Source: Hermatobates lingyangjiaoensis
Lineage: Eukaryota > Arthropoda > Insecta > Hemiptera > Hermatobatidae
Reading direction: 5' to 3'
DNA length: 64,000 bases
Assembly: GCA_026182355.1 (NCBI GenBank)
Contig: JAPFBL010000084.1
Coordinates: forward strand, 9,841,501-9,905,500
Part shown: piece after piece, positions 13,901-28,900 of the stretch
Numbering within the stretch: position 1 is the first letter of the stretch
Layout of the letters: the number at the start of each line of letters is the position of its first letter
The notes under the pieces: generated by a model
What the model was told of the DNA's origin: nothing
The model's input: only the letters and a program-made list of their open reading frames with translations
The model's database searches: none
Made by a program: the position numbers and the translations under genes

Positions 13901-16681
13901 CCCGGCTCCAACACTTTCATTCACTCTATTTTTCATTGTTTGCCCATACAAATGCAAACTATCCTTATGAAATAAAGAGCAACGATTTTGGCCTATTAGT
14001 AAAAGTGTTCACTAACAACAGACATACCACTGAATCTCATTAATTTAAATTAACTCTAATAAGAGACTGGAAAAATTATAAGCTTATGTTTTCATAATAT
14101 GTAGTTCAATTTATTTGAATATACAATATTCTATATTTACTACTAAAAATGTCTTTGTTAAACATAAAATTCTGAGAGATAGTTTCATCAAGCCAGTAGT
14201 ACCATTCGAACTACTTTATTGAAAAAGTTTAAAAAACTAACATAGTTTTAAGCTCTACACATTGATAAATCATACCATTTATAGAACTGAAACATAACTA
14301 AACCTGTATGTAGGTTAGATTAGGTTGCAGTGGCAGGCCCACGAGAGAGAACACATACGCCAAACATTGGCTCTTTCTGATACCACACAATGAACACTCT
14401 ATATTGAGAGTCCTAAATTTTACTTACTTAAGTTTATTTAGAGTAGGCATCTTTAACGAGTACCTGACATCGTACAGGGTAGGGACAGAAGGCTTAACGT
14501 CCTCTCCCAGAACGTTAAAACTGATTTTTTTCATAACCATGAATAAATGAAGGACATGAGTGGGTATTGAACTCCAAATATTCTAGTCCAGAGGCGAGCA
14601 CGTAGCCATTTTCTACCCTGACTTACTAAATATATATATATATATATATATATATTCCCGAAAGCATACTTTCTGAAACCATTCTTCGTTACTTAGCTCT
14701 TTCGTTTATGGTTGTTCTTGTTATTTTCCTATCATGTACTGTATTTTTGGTACGCATAGAGTAATAAAGTAAACATTTTTAAAAAAGTAAATTGTTGAAT
14801 CGCGTTGCCAGACAAATAACAAACCAATTAGGATACTACAAAAGCATTACAGCAAAACAGTTATCTCATCCTACACATAAAATATTTCTTATGATAAAAT
14901 AATCTCTATGAGTCAATACATAACGACAAACAAGGCACTCAATAAAACCCATGAAACTTAAATAGAGCAGCTATTTAAAATGCTATATTTACTGATATTA
15001 TTTCTTGAACTTTTTTTTCACTTATTATTCTAACAGATATATGTAAACAATTATTCATGAATGTATATTTATGTAAGTACTGGGAGTTATTCCAGTGGCA
15101 CCCACTTTAAATCAACTGTTTAGATCAGATTTTTTTTTAAATAAATAAGTTTTATTATTCATTCATTTTGAAGTACTCACTTGATATATTTCTCTTACCT
15201 TATAAATCATTTACTTTGGGGTAAATAAGCTAAGTAACAGTTATTATAACACAAAAAAATAGTAATAATCAACACGGTCAAATACACAGAGCTAATAGCG
15301 ATGAACATTAAACCTAATTCTATGTACTAACAAGTACAAACATATAATTCAGTAGAAAATCAATTGGCTTGTATCATCTTTACTAACAAATATGGAATAA
15401 ATTCGATAGCTCAACTTGTAACAATTTGTAATAAATTCACAGTAGTTATTTTACCGAGTAATAATTAGTATCAAAACTTAAAAAAGTAAATATTTTATTA
15501 ATGATTTTAATAACTCTTTGTAATCTGCAATATTTTAAGGTTTCAGTTTACGGCTACGTACATTTGTATTGATTTAGCTTCGGTAGTTTAAAGTAACAAA
15601 GGCGTTAAATACAATTAATCTAATGCATTTTCGTCAATAATATTTTCTCTAATTGATTAATAATATTAAAATTTAAGAAATAGGAAAAAATACTACCATG
15701 TAAAAAATACGTTAACAATAAAGTAACTTTTTAATATAACAACTTTTTTCAATAACCTACTGTGGATATATAAAATCTATATGTACAATTCCAGGAAGAT
15801 ATCTTCAGTCAATACGATTTCAATCCAGAACATATATTTAGTCACACATACAGAGTAATAAAGTGGATAATTTTGAAAAAGAAAAAGTTCAATCACGTTA
15901 AAAAAGAAATAACAAAGCAATTAGGGTTAAAAAAAACCATTACTGCTGAATAGTTATCTCAACCTACACATAAAATATTTCTCATATATATTAGGACGAA
16001 ATATCGTCAATATACTCTTAAGTTAAAAAAGGTTTCTTTAACTTTCATGAAATATACTCTTATGTTTTTGAAAGACTAGATTAATCGTTTGGCTGAGGAT
16101 ATCTATGTATTTTTCCATATGACCCTTATCGATAGCTAAGCAGTAGTGGGGAAGTATATAAATACATAAATATGTGTCTTGGACTAATTTTTATTAGAAC
16201 AATTCAAAAATGTTTCATATAAAGAATTCAACATAAACACAACATTTTTCAAATAATGTATTGATGTTCTTTCTGCTGATAAAGATTTTAAGGTGAATTT
16301 AGTCGTAGGGAGTATCTGTTTGATGTCTGTATTTCATTGAATAATCGCAACTCACGCACAAACACACACACACGCACACACGCAGACACTACAACAAACG
16401 AACTGATGTATCTGCTCGCTTAGTCTCTGTACGTATTCCGTCATTTGAGAGTTCAAGTGTTGGTCTTTTTTTACTAATATGAAATTATATATATAAGCAA
16501 GCAACATCATATTAATAGAAAATTAATAAGTTTTTTTTTAAAATCTATCAATTGTTTGCCCTCAAAAAACTTGAATATTGAATTTATGACATTCAAAAAT
16601 CAAAAATACTTAAAAAAATTTCTTTTTCCTATTAAAACTGAGATGAGTTCTTTGACTGCAGACTCGCATGTTAATGGACTA

Positions 16682-16725
<44 letters not shown>

Positions 16726-19700
16726 GTTCCACGATGAATCACAAACACAGAACTAAAGAACAAACAGACTTGCTGTCTCTAATTTTCGGTTGAACCGTCA
16801 TCAGGAGAGTTGAGATAGGGACATCAAGCGCACTTGTGAAGTGACGGTTGGAGACCAACAAGTGTGCGCTTGGTGTCCCTATCTCAACTCTCCTGATGAC
16901 GGTTCAACCGAAAATTAGAGACAGTAAGTCTGTTTGTTCCTTAGTTCTGTGATTGTGATTCATCGTGAAACGTTTGTTGTCCTTTTGGATCGTTTTCCTG
17001 TTTCGTCAACCGAAGCAGGCTTCCGTATTGACGATCTCCTTAAGAACGTGTTCTTTTCTTCCAAACACTTTAAGGTGTTGCAAAGGCAACTGAAAAGTAA
17101 CTATCCCAAGAACATGTTAAAAATTACTTTGCACACAAAGAACTTTAGTTGTTTAATCCGTGCTTTCAAACTCACTGATCAGCATCAGATTTTACAAACA
17201 TGAATATTACAAGAACCAATATTAAAACTAATGTTCGAATCAAAGAGTTAAGTACAGAGAGAGTAACACAAATAGCTTAACGATAACCGAGAAAATAAAA
17301 AGTAAACAAACAATAGACAAGTGCTCTTAGTGCTCAGCAGGAGCACTAGAGAAATTAAAAACATAGCACAAACATAGAGAAATTAAAAACACACACTTAC
17401 AGTCTCAAATGTGTGGTTTGAACCGTCTTCAGGAGAGATAAGAGGGAAACCAAGTGCTCTGATCCAGAGATGGTTGGAGACCAACATTAACGGCTCAAAC
17501 CGAAAATTAGTGACTGTCAGTGTGTATTTGTAATTTCTCTATGCTTCTTTATGTACATTGAACCGTATATATGTATATATATATATATATATATAACATT
17601 TATATGTATGACAGCTTCTTTGTTCACGATGATTTCTTCCAGTCTTCTCACTGGTTTTCCTTGGGTGGGTGAAATTTTCCACAGTTGTCCCAAATGGACA
17701 ACTCCGTAGGTATTTGGTCATCACCAACTGACTTATTTGCATCATCGAGACATCCTTGTGTCGAGAGTAATGATCTTATCTTTTGTCCAGAACTATTGAA
17801 ACAAAAGTTTTTTAAACTGATTACACTGGCCAACAAAAAAATTTTTTTGTAAAGGTGCCTAAGATGTTTTAACAGTTTTTATCTGATTTAAGGCCGCTGA
17901 TTCTAAAAATGCTGTCTTTTTACTTTACTATAAGTAAAGTATAGTGATCGTGAAAAAATTCGATCTCGAGATTTTGACGGAATTACATGTTTTGAGGTCC
18001 CAGAAGTCGTTTTATGACGTTTTTACGATGATGTCTGTGTGTGTGGGTGGGTGGGTGCGTGGGTGGGTGGGTGAGTGTGTTAGCATTGCTTGTTACCACG
18101 CTACGGTCCAGAATCTTTGATGGATTAAGTTGATATTTTACACGAAAATCGGCCTTATAAAGACGAAGATCCCTATTGTTTGGGAAGAATTATGCATGAT
18201 GGGAAAGTCACTTTTTTTGCCAAAAACCGTTTTTTTTAAAACATTTATTTCTCCTAAACTAATAACCCTAGACATTTGAAATTTTGACATTATATTTGAG
18301 GTTACAAATGAAACAAACGAAAAATATATTCAGAATTTTAAAACAACAGAAAATATTTTTTTTTCAATAAAATGTACAAATTTTGACTTATAATTCAATC
18401 TCAAACTTTGTGAGAGCGATAAAAGCCATACTGTTTGATGGACAAAAATGAAACTATGCCTATAAATAGAACATTATGTGTAGAATGAGTTGATATATTT
18501 TTTTTCAAAATTACATTCGCTAATAGGGCGTTACAGTACGATTTCTGTTTTCAGAAAATGTTTTTTTGACGCTAAACGGCTGATTAAAAAAAAATGAAAA
18601 TTTGACGAAAAATGGAACAAAAAATTAGCAATTCTTAAAAAAAAAATCATGAAGTTTCAATTACGGGAAAGAGCAATAACGATATAAAAACTCTTTGTTT
18701 ACCCTAGACTAAGAGATCACCTGCTATACTTGTCGAATTTTTTGTATTTTTTTACATTGTTTACATTGACTTAGAAATTTTTTGAGCGAATCCACTGAGA
18801 TAAAATTGATTTTATAAAGGAACAGTTTAAATTGTTTATTTAATTATATGAGATGTAAGAGGAATAATATTGTACAGGTAAATGATAACACTCATAAAAA
18901 AAAATTCGTATATATGTTATTTGACAAAGGGGAAGGAAAATGATCTTATTAAATACTAAGAAACCATAAAATTCCCATTATAATAATTCTGTTCAAAACC
19001 AAAAATGTAAAAGATAATTCAAAATATAAATCTTTCGTTTAGAGATTAATAACTGTAATTATCGTACATCTTTAATTAACAAAGCACCTTAAAATAACAT
19101 TTTCTTCGCTGATTAAGATGTTTTTCAGAGAAAAAAAGGGTATTTTCCTGTTTTAAATTTTAAAATTTTACTTTAATATTTAATGTAGAAGGATGTCAAG
19201 TAAACGATGTAAGAAATCCACTGGCTGTTTGAACGAAAGCCATTCTCTTGTAGGAGAATAAATCGTTTCAAGAAATGTTCACTTTGGTTTGGAAACCTTG
19301 GGCACCAAAAAATATGTTGACCAGTATTATAGGAGGATATTTATTCCAGATAACTATACTAAAAGGGAAGTAAAACTTAATTAACAACTGTACTTTAGTA
19401 TCATTTTCAACCAAGATTGATTCACATAGAGTGAATTAAAACATGTCAATTGTATTCGCAACGACAGATATTACTAATTGTTCTGGAGCCAATGAAATTT
19501 CAAATAACAATGAAATTTCAGTTAATGATTTAAGAGAAGGTTGCTATTAACATAAAAAAATTTGAATATGAACATGAGTTAATAAATCTAATCTTTAATG
19601 AGAGTCTGAAACTATATTTTACACTTTTACAAATGAAAATACAAATGTTTAATGTGTATTTCTGTCTGAAGTATTGACCATGAGTGAGACTTTGACGACA

Positions 19701-19794
19701 ACCACTTGCCATAGCTGAAAGATATTAGCCACATTTCTGAATTTCTTACTGTGGTTTCGTCATTGATTTTAATTTCACATTTTTGCTCTGAAAT

Positions 19795-19833
<39 letters not shown>

Positions 19834-21349
19834 AAACAAAAAAAAACCACGAATGAAAACTAGACTCTAGGACTCACTTTCAATATTTCTACCCATTTAA
19901 TAGCCTTTGCCATGAAAGAAATAGTACGGCAAGATAGCCAAAGCCGACTCATATTAAGTTGGCCGGAATTTATTGTGAGGTTTGATTTATTAAATCATAC
20001 CTCACTACTTTAAAAACTTAAAAAGAATTTCTAGGCTAATAACAGTTCTCAGAATATGTAAGTGGTTAAAGGATTATATTTGTAGATTTGTGTGTTACAG
20101 TTTATGTGTTGACTTTTATGTTTATATGTTTATTTCGAAACATATATTATTTAAATAATACAAGGGATGTACGACTCCTTTTGCTGTGTAAAGCACTGAC
20201 ACCTAAATAGCGATGATTAAGATTGTCTTTCGTTTGCCTGAGTGCCAAATATTGTAATTTTCTTTCTTATTTTTTTTTAATTATATTCAAAATAATTCAA
20301 ATACATTCACTAATTGAATATTAGTATTGCACTAATAGCTTTTAGAATTATTACATTTGTAATAATTTGAAATTTAGCAAAAATGGTATAATATAGATTC
20401 AATAAACTGTAGAGCTGAAACTTCCTTGTTGAAGAGTAATTTTTAAATATTGACAGAAATAATCGTATTAATTTAAAATGATTATTATAAAATGTTTTTG
20501 CAAAGTCTGTAAGATGTCAAATAATACATTTGAAGGAACGTTTTAACGAAATTGTATTTCAATTTACGATGATTTATGATCAATTACGAGCGAACAAAAT
20601 ACGATGATTTTTTTTAGAAATAATTCATTACTTAAATAAGTCTTCAATAAAAAAGCTAATTATGTTTGATGGTTGTATTTTTCTAGGATGCGTGATGAAT
20701 GGGAAAAAAGTTGGCGAAGGAATGACTGTCCGGCCGTTGGACGACCCTTGCCTCAGATGTCACTGCTCGAACGGCAAACTGACTTGCAGCAAACGGGCCT
20801 GCCCAGTCCTCCACTGTCCTCCAAACGCCATGCAAATCAAACCTGGTCACTGTTGTCCATCATGCATAGGTTCATCTACGTTTTATATTTTTTACTTAAT
20901 CACTTATTCTGACTAGAATGCATGCCCAGCGTGCTCATCAGACATTGCTTTATGACCAGCCATTTAACAAATATTATCAATATTAGTAACTTAAGATGTC
21001 TCCTTCAACAACTAAATGATCCGTGAATAGATATGCTACACTTTTGCACCTGATTTTAATCAGTCCTGATTAAGGAACACTGATTTCATGGTCACATTAA
21101 ATACAATAAAAACCTAATTCTAATCAGTTCTCTAATATAATCTTAGAAAAATCAAGATAAAATTATTTGACTTATTCATTCGTTGGTCCTGTTGTTATTG
21201 GCGAACCATATAACATGTCCCTGATTCTGTCTCGAGAGTCCTACATTCTGACTTATTGAATGTATTACATTACCAGTCCTTACAAGTGGTTGACATCACA
21301 CCGGCAAGACCGATGACTTTCATCTTTTCTAGAAGATGGCGTACACAAG

Positions 21350-21426
<77 letters not shown>

Positions 21427-22869
21427 TCTCTTTCTCTCTCTCTCAAAATATAAGGTTATTAACAAAATTAATCTAACTGGGCTTCAATCTTTCAATATTA
21501 ACTGCAGTACGGTAACCGCTTGATCGAAACCTAACCCCACATTCATTTCATACATGGTTTATAGAACCTATATTATATATTAGCTAAAACGACTGATAAC
21601 CGGCCTCTGCACACAATTTACACAAGGACTGCCTTCTTTGCATTTATGAAATAAAGTTTTATGTTTATAAATTTTATCATTTATTCAAAATGTATTGATA
21701 ATTTAAATAAAAAAATCCAATAATTAAAAGATGCGTTTTATATATTATTACAAAATTGAAAATATTATCTAGGTTCTAGAAAGCTTATAGAACCGCCTGC
21801 TGGTCGGTGTTTGCTGGGATCTAGTCTTCATCACCCCGGGCTTACCTTCCACCCTGACCACTGCACAACATGCCAATGTGCGAACGGTACTTCTTTGTGC
21901 AGTCGACCCACCTGTCCGCCTCTCGACTGTCCTCCGGAGGCTCAGGCAGTGCCACCTGGGCTCTGCTGTCCAACCTGCACCAGAATCACTGAGTCTAGAT
22001 CAACCTGCACCCACGGTTCCAACATCTACCAGGTAATTAACTATCTTTTCATTTTGTAAAAGGATATTGCTGTATGCAAGCACTTAATAAATGTTAAACC
22101 AAATAGGAAAAAACTACCAATCACTTCATCAATACTTAACTAAGTAAAAAAAATATGTCATAAATTAAAACCACTGGAAGGAAAAAACTACCTCTCCAAA
22201 ATCAGTAATAAAGAAGAACAACCATATTAAGTATTAATTTCCTTTAAGAACATGTACAATATTCTGATCTGGTATAGATATTTCTTTGCAAAACAAAGAT
22301 TAAAAAATTGAAACTCAATAAATATAAACTCTATTCCTCACACTTTGTGAGATCATCTTGTTTTATATTTAAATATGTTTTAAATTTAAAAACTGTGATT
22401 CAAAATTTAATTTAATTATTAAGTAGACCGTTTTCCACCTACCTACCTTTAGAGAGTCTCAGAAGTCACGCAACATATAGAGTTCTATAAAAACATATAC
22501 GAATATTAAATTTATTGATCATAACCGTAACAAATTCTCAAATTGTTCATTCTCTGCATTGACACATTCTCTGCATCATCACCTCTAATTGGTGCATGCG
22601 TCAATGCAGAGAATGACCAATTTGAGAAACTATTACGGTTATGATCAATAAATTTAATATTCGTATGTGTTTTTATCAACATCTACATAAAACACGACTT
22701 TTGGAACACCCTGTATATATAAGCAATAATAATTATATTATTATTTAATAAACATGTAAATATAAAAAGGGAATAAAACGATTCTACGAAGCAAACTAAA
22801 TTTACAGAAATAGCATACATAAAAGAGATTACAAAAAATTACTTATGTGTGTTCCTTCTTTGAATTTAG

Positions 22870-22913
<44 letters not shown>

Positions 22914-25900
22914 GATTTCACATAAACACGTGAAACAACAATCAATGATCAAACCACAATAAGAAATGGGAAAACAAGACTAAGATCTTTCAACCGTAAC
23001 AAGCGGTCTTGACTCTGACGAAGACCGCTTGTTACGGTTGGAAGATCTTAGTCTTGTTTTCCCATTTCTTATTGTGGTTTGATCATTGATATATATATAT
23101 AATCACTTTAATATTTTGACCTCGTCGCCATCAGGAGAAAAAGAGTTCTGCTAGCAAGCAGCAACTCATATTTATATATGTACATATTTTATGAACATAA
23201 ATGGTGATTGAACTGGACTTTAAAAACTCAAAACAACACAAAAGACACAAAGCAAATCAAAACACTACTAACAATGATTTCAACAGCTGTTCGTGTATGG
23301 AAGATCAAAAGAGAACATCTTTCGCTTTATCTTTGCTTCATCCTGATGATGAACGGTTTTTGAACGATCAATTGTGGAACAGAATTTTGTTCTGTGTCCT
23401 GTATTATGTCTCTTTTTTTATATAGCACTGAAATAAAACTGTTTAAATGTGTATACTCCCTGAAATGAAATCGTTCACAGTATTTCTTTGTAGAAATGTC
23501 TTACTTCTGCCTGGAAATAAGATTTTAAATATAGCGCAACTCTGTGATAAAAGATTGATTTGAAGTTGGAAAGTTGAATGATTTTAGGTTTTAGTTCCGT
23601 ATTATCAAACGCTGATTGTATCGATAAAAATAGTTTTATAAATATAGCACAAAAGTGCTAAATAAAAATGCAATTTGGTCATTTTTGTTAGAAATCAAGA
23701 TTTCAGTTAAGTGGTGGTTTCACCAATCCAAGTGTCAACCATGCTCACCGTTACTTTACTTGGGTCATCCAGTGCAAAGAGGTGTATTCGACGAGTCTGT
23801 GACCGTTAGTACGTTCGTAATTATCAAAAGTAATAAAATTTGAAAGTAGTAAAACTTTAGTTTGGAGAAGTTTATATTATTTTAGCAGGTCTAAATGTTA
23901 ATAATTAATATTTATTTATATAATAGGATGGTGAAAACTGGAAACTGGACCAATGTAAGTCTTGTATATGCAAGAAAGGCCAAGTAAGATGCACCGTCGA
24001 ACTTTGTTTAGAGAGTAACATACCCTGCCCACCGAACCATAAACTTACCAAACAACCTGGCCAGTGTTGCCCCAAATGCATTGAAAGTAAGTATGAAAAA
24101 ACAATAAAATATCCATTTTTAAAAATTCTAGAACCTTCAAATAAGAATAAGCTAGTTTTATAAAAGAAACTGCATTTCTGATTATTGATGTTGAAACACG
24201 TAACATATTATGTTTATAGATCTGACACATTACACCTTACTCCATGACTATATTAAAATATCTGGATTGCCATACCCTCAAATCTATTATAAATAAACAT
24301 AATATCAAACTCGTTGACAATCAGTTGAGTTTTCTTTCTATTTTAATTTAGCTCTGGCATAGACGCTGCAGTGTTAAACTCTCCGGCAAAGTATTATGAA
24401 ACTCATAGATAGTAAAATTAATGATTTAATTTGTTTTATTGTAGTAATATCCATTTCATCAGTTGTAAAAACACTTGAAAACATTGATCTAGAACAATCT
24501 GATATGTTTTTATTATTGTTAATACTATTATATGATTATTATTAAATAGAAGACTTGAGTCTCATCAGGTTCCTGTAAACAACGACCAAGTCTGTTCTAC
24601 TATGCTCTCTTTCGTCATTTCTAAAACTAATTTTATGTTCTTTAATGAACTCTATAAATGTCTTACAGAAGCATTCTTACTTCTTTGGTTTTAAGAAATC
24701 AAAGTAATAACTCATCTTTGTCATATATCTTTAACCTCTTAAAGACAATTGATTTAAGATATTTGTTTTTTAAGACAAATCAATTAATGTCAGTCAATTA
24801 AGAGGAAGCCAAAGAAATTCTTAAAAGCAATTCACATGAAACGTGTTCAAAAGTTTCCGTCTCTTTTAGACACAGTCTGCATTCCTCGTTCAATGTTTAT
24901 TTTAGCTTGCATAAATGGAGTTAAGTGAACAGTGTCCGCTTAGATATTCTCCATATAATTTTAATACCATCCTCTGAAGATTTAAGAGCTCTCTAATTAT
25001 TGAAAAACGTTTTTTAAGTTAATGATTCTGTCAGTATCCCAATAATCGCAAAAATTCATCACTCTAGAGTTCATAGTTTAGGGGAAAAAAATGTTGTTTT
25101 AAAACACACTTTAGGTAAAACGAATCTTCCTCCTGACGCAACATTGCCTAAAACATTGAGGCACAAGTAAACTATAGAGCTCATTTATGGTTAAAACATT
25201 GATTTGTTTGACCAAGCGGTATGGCCAGCAGCATGATCACAAACTTATACACCTACTCACTCACATACCCACAAGAAATACACACACAATCATCCAAAAA
25301 ACCTTAAAAATCGAGTTTGTATTTAAGCGTCTCAAAACGTTTTTTATGGTCTCAAAACGTCTAAATCTGTCAAAACATCTAGATCAAATTTTTTCATGAT
25401 CATTCTACTTTAGTTACATTAATGTATAAATACATCATTGTGTAACAATTTATAGTCAGGTTATAATAATGTTACCTTATAATGCAAGAAAGAACCGGAT
25501 ATTCCTATGACTAATTACTGATTATGAAATATCGAAGTACATTTTATTTAAGAAATATTTTATATAAACACCTAAATATTAGTGTAATATACAATTAAGA
25601 GACAATTAATTGTGATAGGAAGAATAAACTAATGGTGAAGTACTTTTATATTTCAAGAACTACTGAAAAGCGTGGTACTTAATACAGTATGTCAAAAATT
25701 CAAATGCGATTCAATGTTGACGTCTGACATTAACCTATTCTGTTTTTCACAAGAAATAATTCCCCAAATAAAACCTGATAATATTGACACTTTTGTTTCA
25801 AGGTCAAATTTTCATGCAAAGTTTTTACTTTCACAATGTACTCCAAGATAAGTGTTTGTTGTGATGTTAACATTTCTTGTTACAGGTGATGGAATTTGCA

Positions 25901-28900
25901 CTGTGTTTGGAGATCCACACTACAAAACGTTCGATGGAAAGTTTTTTAGCTTTCAAGGATCTTGCAAGTATCAACTGACGGCTGACTGTTTTGGCCAAAC
26001 ATTTTCTATTAGAGTTACTAATGATGCACGTGAAACCAAAACATCTTCTTGGACTAAAACTGTATCCATAAAGGTTAGTAAAAATTCCAAGGATCCAATG
26101 ATTGGTAATAATTGGAATAATAGTTCAAAAATACAAAAAAATCATTATTTATGTAATACAAATAGTAAATGACTTAAAGAAGCACAAAGCTTACCATTCG
26201 AAATTACCTAAGCGAATAATGAAACTAAGTAAAATTGTATATATTATTCAACAAATAAGACCTTAATAGTCTTATCTACATATAACTATCAGATCATTAA
26301 AAGTTGTATTGAATAACTCGAAAAGATATTTAACTGTTATATCTTGTGTATAACAGATTGGAATATATTTTATAAAAGGTGAGATATTGCTATTTTCAGG
26401 TATTTGAAAATTAATATTTTCAAATTTCAAGGACTTACTATATAAATCAGTAACTTATAAAATGATTTCTTAGTATGTAATCGGTAATCTATAATTAGTC
26501 GCAGGTATATAAAAGTCAGTGGTATTCTCTCCCACAAACTTGGATGAATATTATCGTCGTGGGCACATTCATCTTCAACACTTGACTAGTCGTATTAAAA
26601 CTAGTGATACTACGCCTTAAATAGAAATGATTATTTTTGCCCCCAATCATACTATTTTATTGTGTTTATTTATTTTAGTTTATAGAACTAATTGTACCCA
26701 CGACACGCCTGATATATAGTGATTGGTATCGTTGGTATTTTAGTACTGAGGGAATTCATCTATAATTTGTCTTTATATTCTTGTCTCTGACAGTGGTATA
26801 CACGTATAGACTGTGCAGCTAGTGTTGCTGTGTGTTGAATGATACCTTTTTAATATAATAAACGGTGTTTTCATATTCTACTAAGAAGACACGACAAAAA
26901 AGTGTTACTCACTTCACTGTAATAGATTACCAATGGACTTATAATCTCCGATCCATGATCCTATTCAAATATAAATTCTCAAAATGATTAAAAACAAATA
27001 TTAAAAAACAACTTATGCTGGTTAACCATTTTGCCTTGATAAAATCTTTTCATGATGAACCATTTTCAAAATCATTGTCTTAAATTTACTTTTCAAATTT
27101 CCAAAAAAGAAAGAAGATGTACAATGAAATTTTGGAGGACCTAAATCAATCTACTATAAGTAAAGATATTATCAATGTCACTGAAAATCAATTTAATTAA
27201 ATGATTGATTCTAATATAGCTGTATCTATATTTATTTTTGCCAGTTTTAACGAGAATTAAATTATGGATACAGTGCTTGAAAAAATCAGACAAATAATAA
27301 CTAATGACTTATATCAGAGGCACTCAATATAATGGAATAAAGGAAAAAAGTTAATAATATTTCAAATTTTATTTTGATTAGTATATTCGTTGATTTTATT
27401 TAAATAATTAATTATTAAATTTAAAATTTAGTAGAATTTATTCTAATGGTTTTAATAGTTATGTACCCAATTAATTTAATAATCTTCAAATATAAATTCA
27501 TTTCAAATGGGTATAGATTATTTCTATCATCCTAATTTAAAAAAAAAAATTAATTCTAATAAATTGCTTATTTGGAAACCTAAAGCTTTTTGTATAATTA
27601 AAGTAAACAAATCTGACTTGATTACAAATGGAACTTCAAGCTTTGTAATGTTAAATTGTTCTTGTTATAATCCACTTAATTATTTTTTTAACAATAGATA
27701 CTCATATTATGAATAATACTAAATACATTGTTTCAAGTTTCTAAATTGACTAGGAGAGCAGAAAAAAATAGTGGTCATTTTGACATGATGCAATATTGTC
27801 CAATATGGAGCTGTTTTCCAAAACAGGGATTCGTTCCTTAATTTCATAAGATCTATCAAACCATGGTACTTCTAGAGTGATTAAAAAATGTAATAAATGG
27901 ATTCAGGAGTTCTCGAAACGTATAAATTTGTCATTTTTCCCTATTATCACTGTACTTCATTTAAATGTGATAAAATTGTGAATTTTATTGAATTCTGTTT
28001 TATTTAAAAAAGCATGATTTTTTACATGTATCAAAATAAATATGAATAATAAGCATACTTGTATCCTCATAAATAATGACCTTTGTTGAATTAAATTAAA
28101 TTAATAATTGGCGATTGTTAAATGTTTCAGATTGGTAATTGGAAGGTTAATCTAGGAGAAAGAAAAAGAGTGAAATTCAATGGACTAAAGGTCAGCGTAC
28201 CATATTCAAATGAATTAGTGAATGTCACTAACACTGATGATAGTGTTTTAGTGGAAACCAATATTGGAATAAAGGTGCTGTGGGATGGCAACAGTTTTTT
28301 AGAAGTCTCCGTGCCACCAAAGTATGTATTTAAATTCATTACTGTAGTGCTCTTTTTTTTAAAATATAATCTCTATAATCTAAAAAAAGGTCTAAACTTC
28401 AATTATATTATGAAAAAGTTATCTTTCTTAAAAACAACTCAGAAATAAAAAAAAAAAACATTTTCTATTGTTAAAAATTAATCAAAGTAGTTATGACAAT
28501 GTCAGAACCTTCTAGTGGTTCTGCTAGAAGTACTATAACAATGTCAGTAACATGCATAGACAGTATAACAATACCAGTAACCTATAGAAACACCGTGACG
28601 TTATATGTTACTCTTAGGGGTACTATGATGATGTCAGTAATTATTACAATTACTCTGACAATTTCAGTTACTTTTAGATACTCCAATAGAATCCGCTGCT
28701 CCTAGTTATACTCTGAAGATGTCAATTTCTTGTACAAACATCTGCTACTTTACAGTCTCTTTGACGATGACAATTTTTTGGACAAGCACTACGGCAGTGT
28801 CAGTTACTTTATAGGCCACTGATGATTTCAGTTTTCTTTTGTCACCATGATGTTATTTACCTGTACAGACTCGACGCCTATGTCACTTATTCGTAAAAAT

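Larger units (their letters stand above)
11977..20686 (+). other. cv-2 intron, 8.7 kb, repeat-filled
   Basis: Contains a SINE (14311-14640), paired diverged direct repeats (14755-14895, 15847-15990), a large snap-back repeat beside (TA)n (16682-16972), a related fragment (17380-17545) and a family A copy (17915-19300). 11977-14310 is less AT-rich between about 12260 and 13340 but shows no recognisable gene. 19300-20686 holds only a (TA)n tract. Confidence 0.7.
22033..23926 (+). other. cv-2 intron, 1.9 kb, with two snap-back repeats
   Basis: AT-rich intron holding the inverted repeats at 22488-22674 and 22941-23090 and a (TA)n tract. The rest shows no recognisable feature. Confidence 0.8.

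Noticed and set aside
21280..21465. Arg-Glu or Ser-Leu repeat protein
   Set aside because: Translation of the (CT)n microsatellite inside an intron.
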